The translations under genes were made by a program, and so were the position numbers. From Haematococcus lacustris (lineage: Eukaryota > Chlorophyta > Chlorophyceae > Chlamydomonadales > Haematococcaceae): a stretch of DNA of 64,000 nucleotides. This document shows positions 55,855 to 64,000 of this stretch, piece after piece. The first letter of the stretch is position 1, and every line of letters starts with the position of its first letter. A model generated the notes under the pieces. That model saw nothing but the letters and a program-made list of their open reading frames with translations. It was not told the origin of the DNA and made no database searches. The stretch covers positions 10,903,447 to 10,967,446 of the forward strand of contig JASKMD010000003.1 of NCBI GenBank assembly GCA_030144725.1, in the 5' to 3' direction.

Positions 55855-57567
55855 TCATGCCTTGAACCACACCTTGAGCTTCCCAGACTTAGAGGGATTG
55901 CTAGCCAACCAGCATGCAGGCAGCTCTGGTAAGCCTGAGGGATGGGTAATGCATATGTCAAGCCAGATGGCCCAGGGCTGCTCAGTCATGAGGTTCAGCG
56001 ACTCACACATGGCTGAGCTTGTGCTGCCCTCAGCGTGCTTGAAGACAACTTCAGTGACGGTGGGCATAAGGTGCACCAGCTGGCACCAGAACTCCAGGCA
56101 GGGAGTCAGTCTGCCACACAGGAACTCAAGATGAGTGCAGCCCCGACACAGTGGCGCCAGTGTAAAGAAATCCGCTGCGCCCATGTACATGTTAATCACT
56201 AACACCTTTCCCCAGCTGCAATGCATCAGCGCTTGTAGCTTAGCTACCAGCTGCTGCAACTTTACATGCTGATGTGCGGCCATGATGGGGGTGTCAGACA
56301 TGACAAACATGTCCAGCCGCAAGACCCTGATCCTCATTGGCACCTTGCAAGCTTGTGTCAGGTTGTGGACTGCAGCTGCCACCAGGTCGCAGCTGTCGTC
56401 ATCTTTGGCAGTAGCTGTGGAAAGCGTTCCCAGAACTAAAGGCTGGGTGAGGGTGTGCAGCGGATAGTATGCCACAGAGGAGCAGTCAACAATGCCTGTG
56501 AGCTCCAGCCGCTGCCAGCTGCAGGGCATACCTGCACGTGAGCTGGTCAGCCCCTCCAGTGAGTTGAGCTTGATGCTGGTAAGCTGGGTGGCTGCCAGCA
56601 GGGCGTCCAGCTGCGTCTGCCTCCTGACTGTTGCGTCAGGCAGCTGCAGGGTGTGCAGCTGAGGCAACGCCTGCAATAGCTTAGGCAAACCTCCCAGGCC
56701 CCAAAGGCTAGAGATCGTCAGCACCTGCAGCTGAGCCAGGGGCTGCAGTGCTGCAGTGAACTTGTCAAGGCGCCACTTCACACCCTCCCTCCGCTGGAGG
56801 CACAACTGTGTCAGGTGCTGGGACAATGGCTGCAGGTTGGGCAGGAGGGGCTTGTTTACTCCTTCAGCCATGTTAATCGACAGGCTCAGCTGCTGAAGTT
56901 TGACACCATAGAACAGGTTGTCCAGGGTGGCTGCCCCTGGCTTAGGACGCTTAGCCTGGAGGATGGTGGTGCTGCTGAGGTCCAGCTGTTGCAGCTGGAG
57001 GGACAGCTGTGGGTGGGAGAGCATGCTGGCCAGGCCACAGCAGGCGATGGAGTAGCCGTGAAGAGCCAGGGATGTCAGGGATGGGAAGCTGTCCACGAGG
57101 CACTGGGCAAGGCTAGGGCTGCAGCCCAGAGGCGTGGTAGGGACTAGGGAAGGGTCCTGGAGGCTGCTTAGCTTGCAAGCTTCCACAGCTGTGCAGACGC
57201 CCAGCTTCCCAAGCACCTCGACCAGCAGCCTGCTGCCCTGCGCCCGCGGGTGCTCCAGGGTTATGGCCAGCTTACACGTTCTGGCGCGCAAGGCTGCTAG
57301 GACGCGGGGAGAGAGCAGCTGGTCGCAGCACTGCCTGTCAAGCTGCAGCCGGAAAGATGGAGCATGCAGCAGGCCTGCCTCAAACAGGCCGAAGCAAGTG
57401 CGGGCCAGGGTCTCTCTTCCTCGGTTTAGTCGGAGGGCAATGCCATCTAGCAGCGCTGAGGGCAGATCCAGCAGCGTGGTGGGAGGAACGAATTCATGCT
57501 CTGCTGATGGTGTTGTCACTGGCACACCACTGACGTGGGCATCGCTACGTCCTTGTGGGTTGTTCAT
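55855..57567 (-). CDS. F-box/LRR-like protein, copy 3 (570 aa, intact)
   Basis: A single open minus-strand frame without introns. I place the start at ATG 57567 rather than at a GTG further upstream. The context AGCTATGA and the residues MNNPQGRSDAHVSGVPV match copy 2, giving 570 residues against 571. The F-box-like LLDLPSALLDGIALRL and the RQCCDQLLSPRVLAALRART segment are conserved. Irregular leucine-rich repeats fill the rest, ending GKLKVWFKA. Copies 2 and 3 are alike over their whole length. Copy 3 is in inverted orientation, about 50 kb away, and is sandwiched between two elements with CGTTTCCAAT ends. A role as an SCF-type substrate adaptor is a family-level guess only. Confidence 0.8.
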   Translation of the reverse strand: MNNPQGRSDAHVSGVPVTTPSAEHEFVPPTTLLDLPSALLDGIALRLNRGRETLARTCFGLFEAGLLHAPSFRLQLDRQCCDQLLSPRVLAALRARTCKLAITLEHPRAQGSRLLVEVLGKLGVCTAVEACKLSSLQDPSLVPTTPLGCSPSLAQCLVDSFPSLTSLALHGYSIACCGLASMLSHPQLSLQLQQLDLSSTTILQAKRPKPGAATLDNLFYGVKLQQLSLSINMAEGVNKPLLPNLQPLSQHLTQLCLQRREGVKWRLDKFTAALQPLAQLQVLTISSLWGLGGLPKLLQALPQLHTLQLPDATVRRQTQLDALLAATQLTSIKLNSLEGLTSSRAGMPCSWQRLELTGIVDCSSVAYYPLHTLTQPLVLGTLSTATAKDDDSCDLVAAAVHNLTQACKVPMRIRVLRLDMFVMSDTPIMAAHQHVKLQQLVAKLQALMHCSWGKVLVINMYMGAADFFTLAPLCRGCTHLEFLCGRLTPCLEFWCQLVHLMPTVTEVVFKHAEGSTSSAMCESLNLMTEQPWAIWLDICITHPSGLPELPACWLASNPSKSGKLKVWFKA

Positions 57568-57668
57568 AGCTATTCCCAACCCAACTCCCCCCACTTAAAG
57601 TATTCAGCCTGTGGTGGGGGTGCTTTGACCATGTAGGTATGTGTATGTATAGGTATGTGTAGTGCTTT

Positions 57669-58983
57669 CCCCCCGTTTCCAATTGTCGGAGGACGGAGGA
57701 CGGAGCTGCATGGAGGGAAGCTGGAGGAGAGGAGCACATGGAGGTCGGAGCGGCGGAGCCCGAGCCACATGGGCTCCATGCTGGCTCCGACGGGGCGCGT
57801 TTCCAATGCGGAGAGACATGGGTCTCCCCATTGGCTCTCCATTGGCTCCGATAGCGCTCATTGGCTCCTATAGGTGACTCCTTCGGAGCCCGGAGAGGAG
57901 CCAGGAGCGGAGCCAGGAGTGTGAACGACCCTGTGACCCTGAGACCGAGTCTAGATTGCGTACGTGTCCTGATGGCCCCGTCTGTCCGGTTGCTCAACCC
58001 TTCGTTACATCAAGTCTCCGCCGTATCGGTCCTCGCTGTATAGGTCCACTGGCAACACCGCTGAGGATATGGCACTCCGCAGTTCTACCCGCATCAGCAA
58101 CATTTGTGGGATAACTTCAGACTTGCTTTGCCTGCCTTGCTCTGCACTGCGGAGTCTGCAGACTTGCTTTGCCCGCTTTTGCGGAGAATGCCTAGCTAGT
58201 CCTGCTTGCGCTGAGCCTGCTGTGTAGAGACTCCTGCTGTTGTCGAAGCCTTGCTTAGCTTGTCCACCCCAGCCAACGGGAGCGGACTTGTCACTAAACC
58301 AGCCAAACTGCAGCCAGCCTGCTCCAAGCAGAGTTGCACCATAGCCTACACTACGCAGAGAGTATAGCCTGCAAGAGTCATATTACAACCTTGTTCGGTT
58401 ACAAGCCAACCTTAAACCCCAACACAGCCTGCCCTACGCAGAGCATCATCACTATCAACACAAGCAGCTATAAGCTGCCTCATCTCTGCCAACACAACCA
58501 GCCTGCTCAAGCCGAGTACACAGCTGCCAGCCAAGAAGCAAATACCAACACCCGTGCACTCCTGCCCTAAGCAAAGATGCATTGCATTTACATACGCACA
58601 CCCAGCAGGTAATCACCACCGACATTAGCCTGTCCAACAGAGACCAGTACCTTGCAGTGCACCAGCTGTGGCAGGGCAGCAGCAGCAGTAGTACCTGCCG
58701 TGCATGCGCTAAGCCGAAGCACACACGATGGCTGCTGCCGCTGCTCGACATTACATTTTTTAGTAGCAGCGGCAGCAGCAGCGTCCCTAGCAGCGGCAGC
58801 AGCAGCGTGATGACCGGAAGGCGCTCAACGCGGCGGTCACGGGTCGCCCAAAAGCGTCAAAAAGCGTCCATGCAACGCTCCTCTCCTCGCATTGGAAACG
58901 GCAAAACGGCATTCGCCCATGTAGGGGCAGCTCCGCTCCATGAGCCTCCATGAGCTCCGCTCCGATCAATTGGAAACGGGGGG
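57669..58983. mobile_element. non-autonomous element with CCCCCCGTTTCCAATTG inverted termini
   Basis: CCCCCCGTTTCCAATTG (57669-57685) and its perfect reverse complement (58967-58983) bound 1.3 kb without a transposase. Inside, a second pair, CGTTTCCAATGCG (57798-57810) and CGCATTGGAAACG (58888-58900), marks a nested or older boundary. TTT flanks both outer ends and could be a short target duplication. Several internal blocks are shared with 54885-55330. The element is rich in GGAGC and CATGGAG strings near its ends. It looks like a MITE-type derivative mobilised by the hAT-like element upstream. Confidence 0.7.
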
Positions 58984-59509
58984 TTTGACAATGTAGATAT
59001 GATCCTTGCCATGCGCCTTGCTTGCCACCGGGCCAGATAGTTGAGGGTTTCGCAGCATCCTTGTGCCTTGAATCAACTCAACCTACCGTACTGATACTCA
59101 GGTGTCCCCAACAAACAGAAAATGACGCCGCGTCTCAGCCACCCTGGATAGAGGACTCTGTCTCATGGTCAGGCGCCCCCAACATTCAAAAAATGGCAGT
59201 AAACCGACCCCTGGTAGTAGGACGGCTGTAACTCTGCACTCGCTGCGCCAAATTTAATGCTAGCTGGCTCAGTATGTAGCCAACCCAGCCAGCTACCTTT
59301 CACCCATCCAGAATAAACATACACCGAGTAGGCCGTGCACAACAAAGCATCAAAGTTAGTGATTCAAATTTGGGCCGTTGCGGGGCATGCCGTCATCGCT
59401 GCGACCGCCTTCGTCGCTTAGGCTGCTCTACATGCGCATGCGCGTCGGCAGCAGCAGTCGGATCGGAAAGCGGTTGCGGCGATGTGGCAATGAGCCCACC
59501 TCCCCCCCT
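58984..59509. other. spacer, no gene seen
   Basis: No coding sequence I can support; short ORFs only. Confidence 0.4.
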
Positions 59510-59865
59510 TACCTAGAGGGCAATGCCACAGCTCGACCATTGGGACTTACAGCATGCTACTTACTAGGTTACGCTCCTTTTAGACATTGTTACACACGCT
59601 CATACTCAGATATGTCAAAAGCACACTTTGGTCTGTGACCGTCAACTCCCTTAGCCGATTTCGGGGTCAGGGCCATGCAGTCAGTCACACAGCTCCACAC
59701 CATGACCGAGTTTGGACTCGGCTCCTCTGAGAGTTACACTCCCCTACATCCCATCCACCTGCGTGCAAAGTTTCATAGCTCAACTGCCACCCCACAGCCC
59801 CGTGGCCCTAATTCTGCTTGGAGAACATGATGTAACTTTGAAAGTGTTAAACTGATTGAGGCCTG
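59510..59865 (+). repeat. 356-bp direct repeat, upstream copy
   Basis: It starts TACCTAGAGGGCAATGCC and appears identical to 63645-64000, 4135 bp away. The match begins abruptly, since the flanking bases differ. The downstream copy is cut by the window end, so the true repeat may be longer. Confidence 0.95.
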
Positions 59866-60338
59866 GGCTGTGAAATGTGCAATTTGTTTCAATAGATGGG
59901 CCAATGGGTTAAGAACAAGGTCTTTGTATCGATTTCCCTTTAGGTGCAGCGGGTGCAACACAGTGGAGGACACAGTTGAGGAGGGGGGGGTGTAAGCCGG
60001 TGATACCTTAGTGTGCGCCGACCGAAATGATGTATTCGGCGGAAGCGAATACAACCAGATGTTTTAGTTGCCCCGTCTAGGCGCCCTGCACGCCCGGCAG
60101 GCATCGCGTTGGGTGTCGGCCGGACATTCCATTTGTGCACAACCAGCTCACTACGCTAGGTAGATGGGGTCACAGGGATGCGGCTCACCGTCTAAGAGAG
60201 ACCCGTCTCGCCGCTGTGATTTGTTCGCGGGCACATGTGGCAGTACGCGAGCAAAATCTCCAATGGCTTGCGCTGATGGTCAGATGACGCGCATTGATTA
60301 GCAGCCACAAGCGTGACAAACGCTATCGAAAACGATGA
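59866..60338. other. region between direct repeat and RT ORF
   Basis: It contains a perfect 8-bp hairpin (TGTATTCG, 60031-60038, with CGAATACA, 60046-60053) and a frame in phase with the RT ORF. That frame has protein-like composition (RETRLAAVICSRAHVAVREQ) but is broken by TGA codons, including one at 60336-60338. This may be a decayed part of the LINE between endonuclease and RT. Confidence 0.35.
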
Positions 60339-63300
60339 AGTAGTGAGAGAGTACTTGCATGCATATTACCAACCCCATGTTGGGGGCGCCTGACCCCTAC
60401 TTCCATCCCCTCTCTCCGTTCTCCTGGAGGCGAATACCTCACCTCTAACAGATCCATTGCTACAGCTCTCGGCGCCCACTTCTCGCGGGTCAGCGCTCAA
60501 CCTCTTACCAACCCACATGCCCAACGAGCGGTTATCACAGCCCTTCAGCTTGAGCTTACTAAAGGCACAGTCCACCTTATCCCCCCCACCCTTGCTGGGT
60601 TAGCCGGAGCGGCAGACATCACAGTGGCTGAAGTCCTCACAGCCCTCACCTCCTGCCCCTCGACATCCTCCCCTGGCCCTGACGGCTTACCCTACAACCT
60701 TTGGCGCGTCGACGGTGACTGCTGGGCTCCACTGATAGCCAAGCTCTTCACTGCTATCGGCACCACTGGAACCCTCCCCACCGGCTTCAACAGAGGTACC
60801 ATTACCCCCATCCCCAAACCTTCAGCTCCCAACCTCTCTAACCCTACCTCTTATCGCCCCATCACCCTCCTCCCCTCTCTTTACCGTCTCCTCGCCAAAA
60901 TCTTGGCAGCTAGGTTCGGGAAAGCCATGGCCCCAGCCATCGGCAGGGAACAATCTGCCTTCCTCCCCGGTCGTCGGATAGAGGATAACATCAACACCAC
61001 CTCCCTTCTTCCCCACGCCCTCCAGAGTCAAGGGCTCTCAGCAGCCAACATCTACCTCGACATAGCCAAGGCCTTTGACACCGTAGACCGCCACTTCCTT
61101 TACACCCTCATGCACACCTTGGGAGCCTCGGACGGGATGGTTAATTGGGCTCGGATCCTCCTTCACAACACCCAGGCTGTTACCCACGTCAACGGCACAG
61201 ACTCACCCCTTTTCACCTGGTCCGCGGGCGTCCGACAAGGCTGCCCCCTCTCACCCCTCCTTTACCTCTTTGTGGCTCAAGGGTTCGCCTCCTGGCTCAT
61301 CTCCCACCCACAGCTAGGCGTGCGGATCGGAGGCTCTCGGCTCGTCTGCACTTTCTTCGCTGACGATACCCAGATTCACCAAGGCGACCTCACAGACCCT
61401 GCCCTCTCCACCCTCTCCCTTGCTCTCACTACCTTTGGAGACGCTTCGGGGCAACGGGTAAATACAGACAAATCCTCTGCTGTCCTCATTGGCGTCCCCC
61501 TCCCCTCTCCCCCCACCCATCTGGCTGGCATCCCTGTCCATCACTCCGCCACTTCCCTTGGCATCCAACAGGCCAACCCTACCCTCTCCTCCCCCACCCC
61601 TCGCCACACCAGAGCCACCCGAGCCTCTCTTAGACCTCCAAACACCCTCTCCCCTCACCCCGACCCAGCTACCTCCTCAGCCTGGGAGGAGCGCCTGAGG
61701 CAAGCCACCAAACACCTCCACCGTCTCAACAGCCTCCCCCTCTCTACCATGGGCAAGGGCATCGCCTCCTCCACCTATGCCCTTAGCACCTTCCTCTACC
61801 ACGCCGAATTCTCGGGCCTACCACCTACTCTCCCTACCTTCACCCATACCCTCTACCACCTTGTGGTCAAGAACCTCCCTTACCCCCTTGCCATAGGCCG
61901 TCCTGCTGACGGAGGTTTTGGCCTCCTACCTCTAAGAGAACATATCCAGGCTCGGCACGCCGCCATGGCTACACGGCTTCTACACCACCTCATCAATGAC
62001 CACGCCTACTCCACCCTTCCCTCCCCGTCCCCGTCCCCGTCCCCGTCCCCCCCACCAGTCAATCCCACCCTTCACCCCCCACCCTTTACCCGCCCTACAC
62101 CTACCCGCCCCTTCCTCTCTTTTATCCGTACCTTCCTCTCCAATCTCTACCACACCCTTCACTCCCTCTTCTCCCGTTTTTTCACCCCCCTTCTCTCCTC
62201 CAGCCTACCACCTAGCCCCTCCCGAGACAGCCCCTCCCACCCTACCCAGCCTTCTCATACCAACCCCAACACCCTCCCCCCTTCACCAACCCCCCCAACC
62301 CCCTCTCAATCATCCCCTTCATGGATCCCCCTAGCAGCCACCCTCCTCACCCACGCCTGTCCCTCTCTCCACCCTGCTCATACCCTACTTCTCTCTACCC
62401 AAGCCACCGTTCCTGACATTTCTCGAGGCATCATAGGCCTCCCTGCACTCCACCAACCCCACCTACTCCCCCAAGGCATCATTACCCTCATGTGCCAAGC
62501 CCTCCAAGCCCTCGGCCCTTTATCCCTTCCCGCTACCTCTCCCAGCCAACCCCTCTCAGTTACACCAGTCCCCCTCCAACACCTTACCTCCCTCTCTTGG
62601 TCCTCACCCACCACCTCTGCCCCTCGGGTCTTCCCCACCCTCATTGGGACCCCTGTGAGGGTCTTCACCTCCATGCTCACTCCCCACATCACCTCTGCCC
62701 GCAAGCAGGCCCACATCTCTTACATCAACCAAGCTCTATCCACACCTCACCCACCTACCTCTCGAGCGCTAGCCCTTCAAGCTTTCACTGCCAACCTTAA
62801 CAAAGCCTGGAAGATTCCTTGCTCCAACCTCCTTAAAGAGACCCTTTGGCGCTTGAGCATCAATGCCATCCCTGGGAGCCGCATCACCCCCTGGTCTTGC
62901 CCTTGCGACCCCTCTCACCATCCCCGTCACAGCCGCCAACACAGCTTCTGGAGTTGCCCCATCGCCGTTACCATTAGACAACAGCTCTCCCTCAGCCTCG
63001 GCACCCAAGTTCACCAATCCTCCCTTTGGTGCCTCATCCCCCCCACCCCTACCTTCCCTCCTTCCCTCTGGAGCCTGGTTTGCATGGCTGCCCTTGATGC
63101 GATGGACTTTGGCCGTCGCCGTCTTTGGGCTCTCACCCATCACCCCACCACTCAAGCGACCGCTCCTACCACCCTTTCCCCCATTTCTGCAGCCAGCCAG
63201 CTTGCTATCTCTACCTTTTGGCTACACCTACAAGACTTCACCCTAGCCCATCCCAACCCTCCTGGCTGGAACCTCCCCCATCCCCATCCCTTCATCTCTA

Positions 63301-63362
63301 CTCAAGACGGATCCCTTAGTGTCACTTTCCCGGTTACTCCTCCTAGTCCCTCTGACCCTTAA
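60339..63362 (+). mobile_element. LINE (non-LTR) reverse transcriptase ORF, 5'-truncated
   Basis: The frame is open from 60339, after a TGA, to the stop at 63360-63362. A conventional start is not evident; the upstream part already looks like the pre-RT region. Numbering from the GTG at 60624, the RT motifs are PGPDGLPYNLW (about 18-28), YRPITLLPSLYRLLAKILAA, QSAFLPGRRIEDN, YLDIAKAFDTVD with catalytic D146, RQGCPLSPLLY, and FADD at 245-248 with the two catalytic Asp. All are intact and of LINE type. A proline-rich insert contains (CCCCGT)n at about 62023-62045. The C-terminus has a zinc-knuckle-like C-x-C...H...C (SCPCDPSHH then FWSCPIA), typical of L1-like elements of green algae. No apurinic endonuclease domain is present upstream, so the copy is truncated and probably immobile. 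The 3'UTR is pyrimidine-rich and ends in AACTACTACTAC just before the direct repeat. Confidence 0.85.
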
Positions 63363-63644
63363 CGTGTTTCACTCCCCTCTCCTTCCTAGCCCTCCTAGCT
63401 TTTGCGTCCTTACCAGCCCTCCAACCTTTTGCGCCCCTTGCTCCTCCGCTTCTCTGACTTCTCCGCTTCTCGAGGTCTCTCACACGCTCCCTTTAGCTCC
63501 CTTCCCCTTCCTTCTCTGAGTTCTTTCTCTCCTAGGTAGTTCCCCTTCTTTTTCCCTTTCTCTCTGTTCTCTCCTAAGTCTTTTACCTTTGGAGGTTGGC
63601 TTGTATCCACCCGAGCCCTACCTCCTTAGTGTAACAACTACTAC
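63363..63644 (+). other. LINE 3'UTR with (ACT)n tail
   Basis: Pyrimidine-rich sequence follows the RT stop and ends GTAACAACTACTACTAC, a microsatellite-like tail as seen on some non-LTR elements in place of poly(A). Confidence 0.6.
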
Positions 63645-64000
63645 TACCTAGAGGGCAATGCCACAGCTCGACCATTGGGACTTACAGCATGCTACTTACT
63701 AGGTTACGCTCCTTTTAGACATTGTTACACACGCTCATACTCAGATATGTCAAAAGCACACTTTGGTCTGTGACCGTCAACTCCCTTAGCCGATTTCGGG
63801 GTCAGGGCCATGCAGTCAGTCACACAGCTCCACACCATGACCGAGTTTGGACTCGGCTCCTCTGAGAGTTACACTCCCCTACATCCCATCCACCTGCGTG
63901 CAAAGTTTCATAGCTCAACTGCCACCCCACAGCCCCGTGGCCCTAATTCTGCTTGGAGAACATGATGTAACTTTGAAAGTGTTAAACTGATTGAGGCCTG
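63645..64000 (+). repeat. 356-bp direct repeat, downstream copy (runs off the window)
   Basis: Appears identical to 59510-59865 throughout. It begins exactly at the end of the LINE tail. Confidence 0.95.

Noticed and set aside
59510..64000. LTR retrotransposon with 356-bp LTRs
   Set aside because: The RT is of LINE type and no protease, integrase, primer-binding site or TG...CA ends were found. The direct repeats are kept as an open finding.

Overview
This window is nuclear DNA of a GC-rich eukaryote, most likely a chlorophycean green alga of the order Chlamydomonadales. The signs are intron-bearing genes with GT/AG borders, CAG- and CTG-rich low complexity, LINE and hAT-like transposons, and long (TTAGGG)n tracts. 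TTAGGG rather than TTTAGGG or TTTTAGGG telomeres are known from some Chlamydomonadales, and Haematococcus is my best guess; that is inference. Very little here is ordinary single-copy coding sequence. The window is a subtelomere-like landscape of satellites and transposons with a small family of F-box/LRR-like genes.

Layout. 1-10.9 kb: a doubly nonsense-mutated F-box/LRR copy (451-2256), a putative minus-strand exon (3677-3821), a strong hairpin (4163-4264), a decayed TnpB/Fanzor-like RuvC remnant (about 4664-5412), an intact F-box/LRR gene (5499-7214), and a 5'-truncated non-LTR retrotransposon tail with RNase H, CCHC and PD-ExK-like segments (8755-10911, minus) that abuts telomeric repeats. 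10.9-13.8 kb: TTAGGG repeats, one 1.3-kb subtelomeric unit, then about 1.56 kb of TTAGGG. 13.8-29.4 kb: degenerate 150-bp repeats, a compound CAG/CCTG satellite, a 6-kb array of a 22-bp minisatellite, a small low-copy island, and a 12-bp minisatellite that switches strand. 29.5-43.2 kb: TTAGGG, then ten and a fraction tandem 1307-bp subtelomeric units, cut by a 500-N gap (43207-43706). 43.7-47.6 kb: pure (GCCCC)n and (CTGGG)n blocks around a tRNA-like relic. 48.4-59 kb: a hAT-like transposase gene inside long inverted repeats, nested in a larger element with GTTTCCAAT-type ends, then a third F-box/LRR gene (55855-57567, minus), then a non-autonomous element with the same ends. 59.5-64 kb: a LINE reverse transcriptase ORF flanked by identical 356-bp direct repeats.

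Best leads: (1) the 1307-bp array, where the last eight full units look identical and appear to be a mosaic of older unit types, as expected from recombination-driven subtelomere amplification; (2) the retrotransposon fragment joined directly to telomeric repeats; (3) the nested hAT-like element and its miniature relatives; (4) the possibility that the N gap hides a chromosome end or a scaffold misjoin. The many very long ORFs through the satellites are open only because the repeat units contain no stop codons; I do not call them genes.
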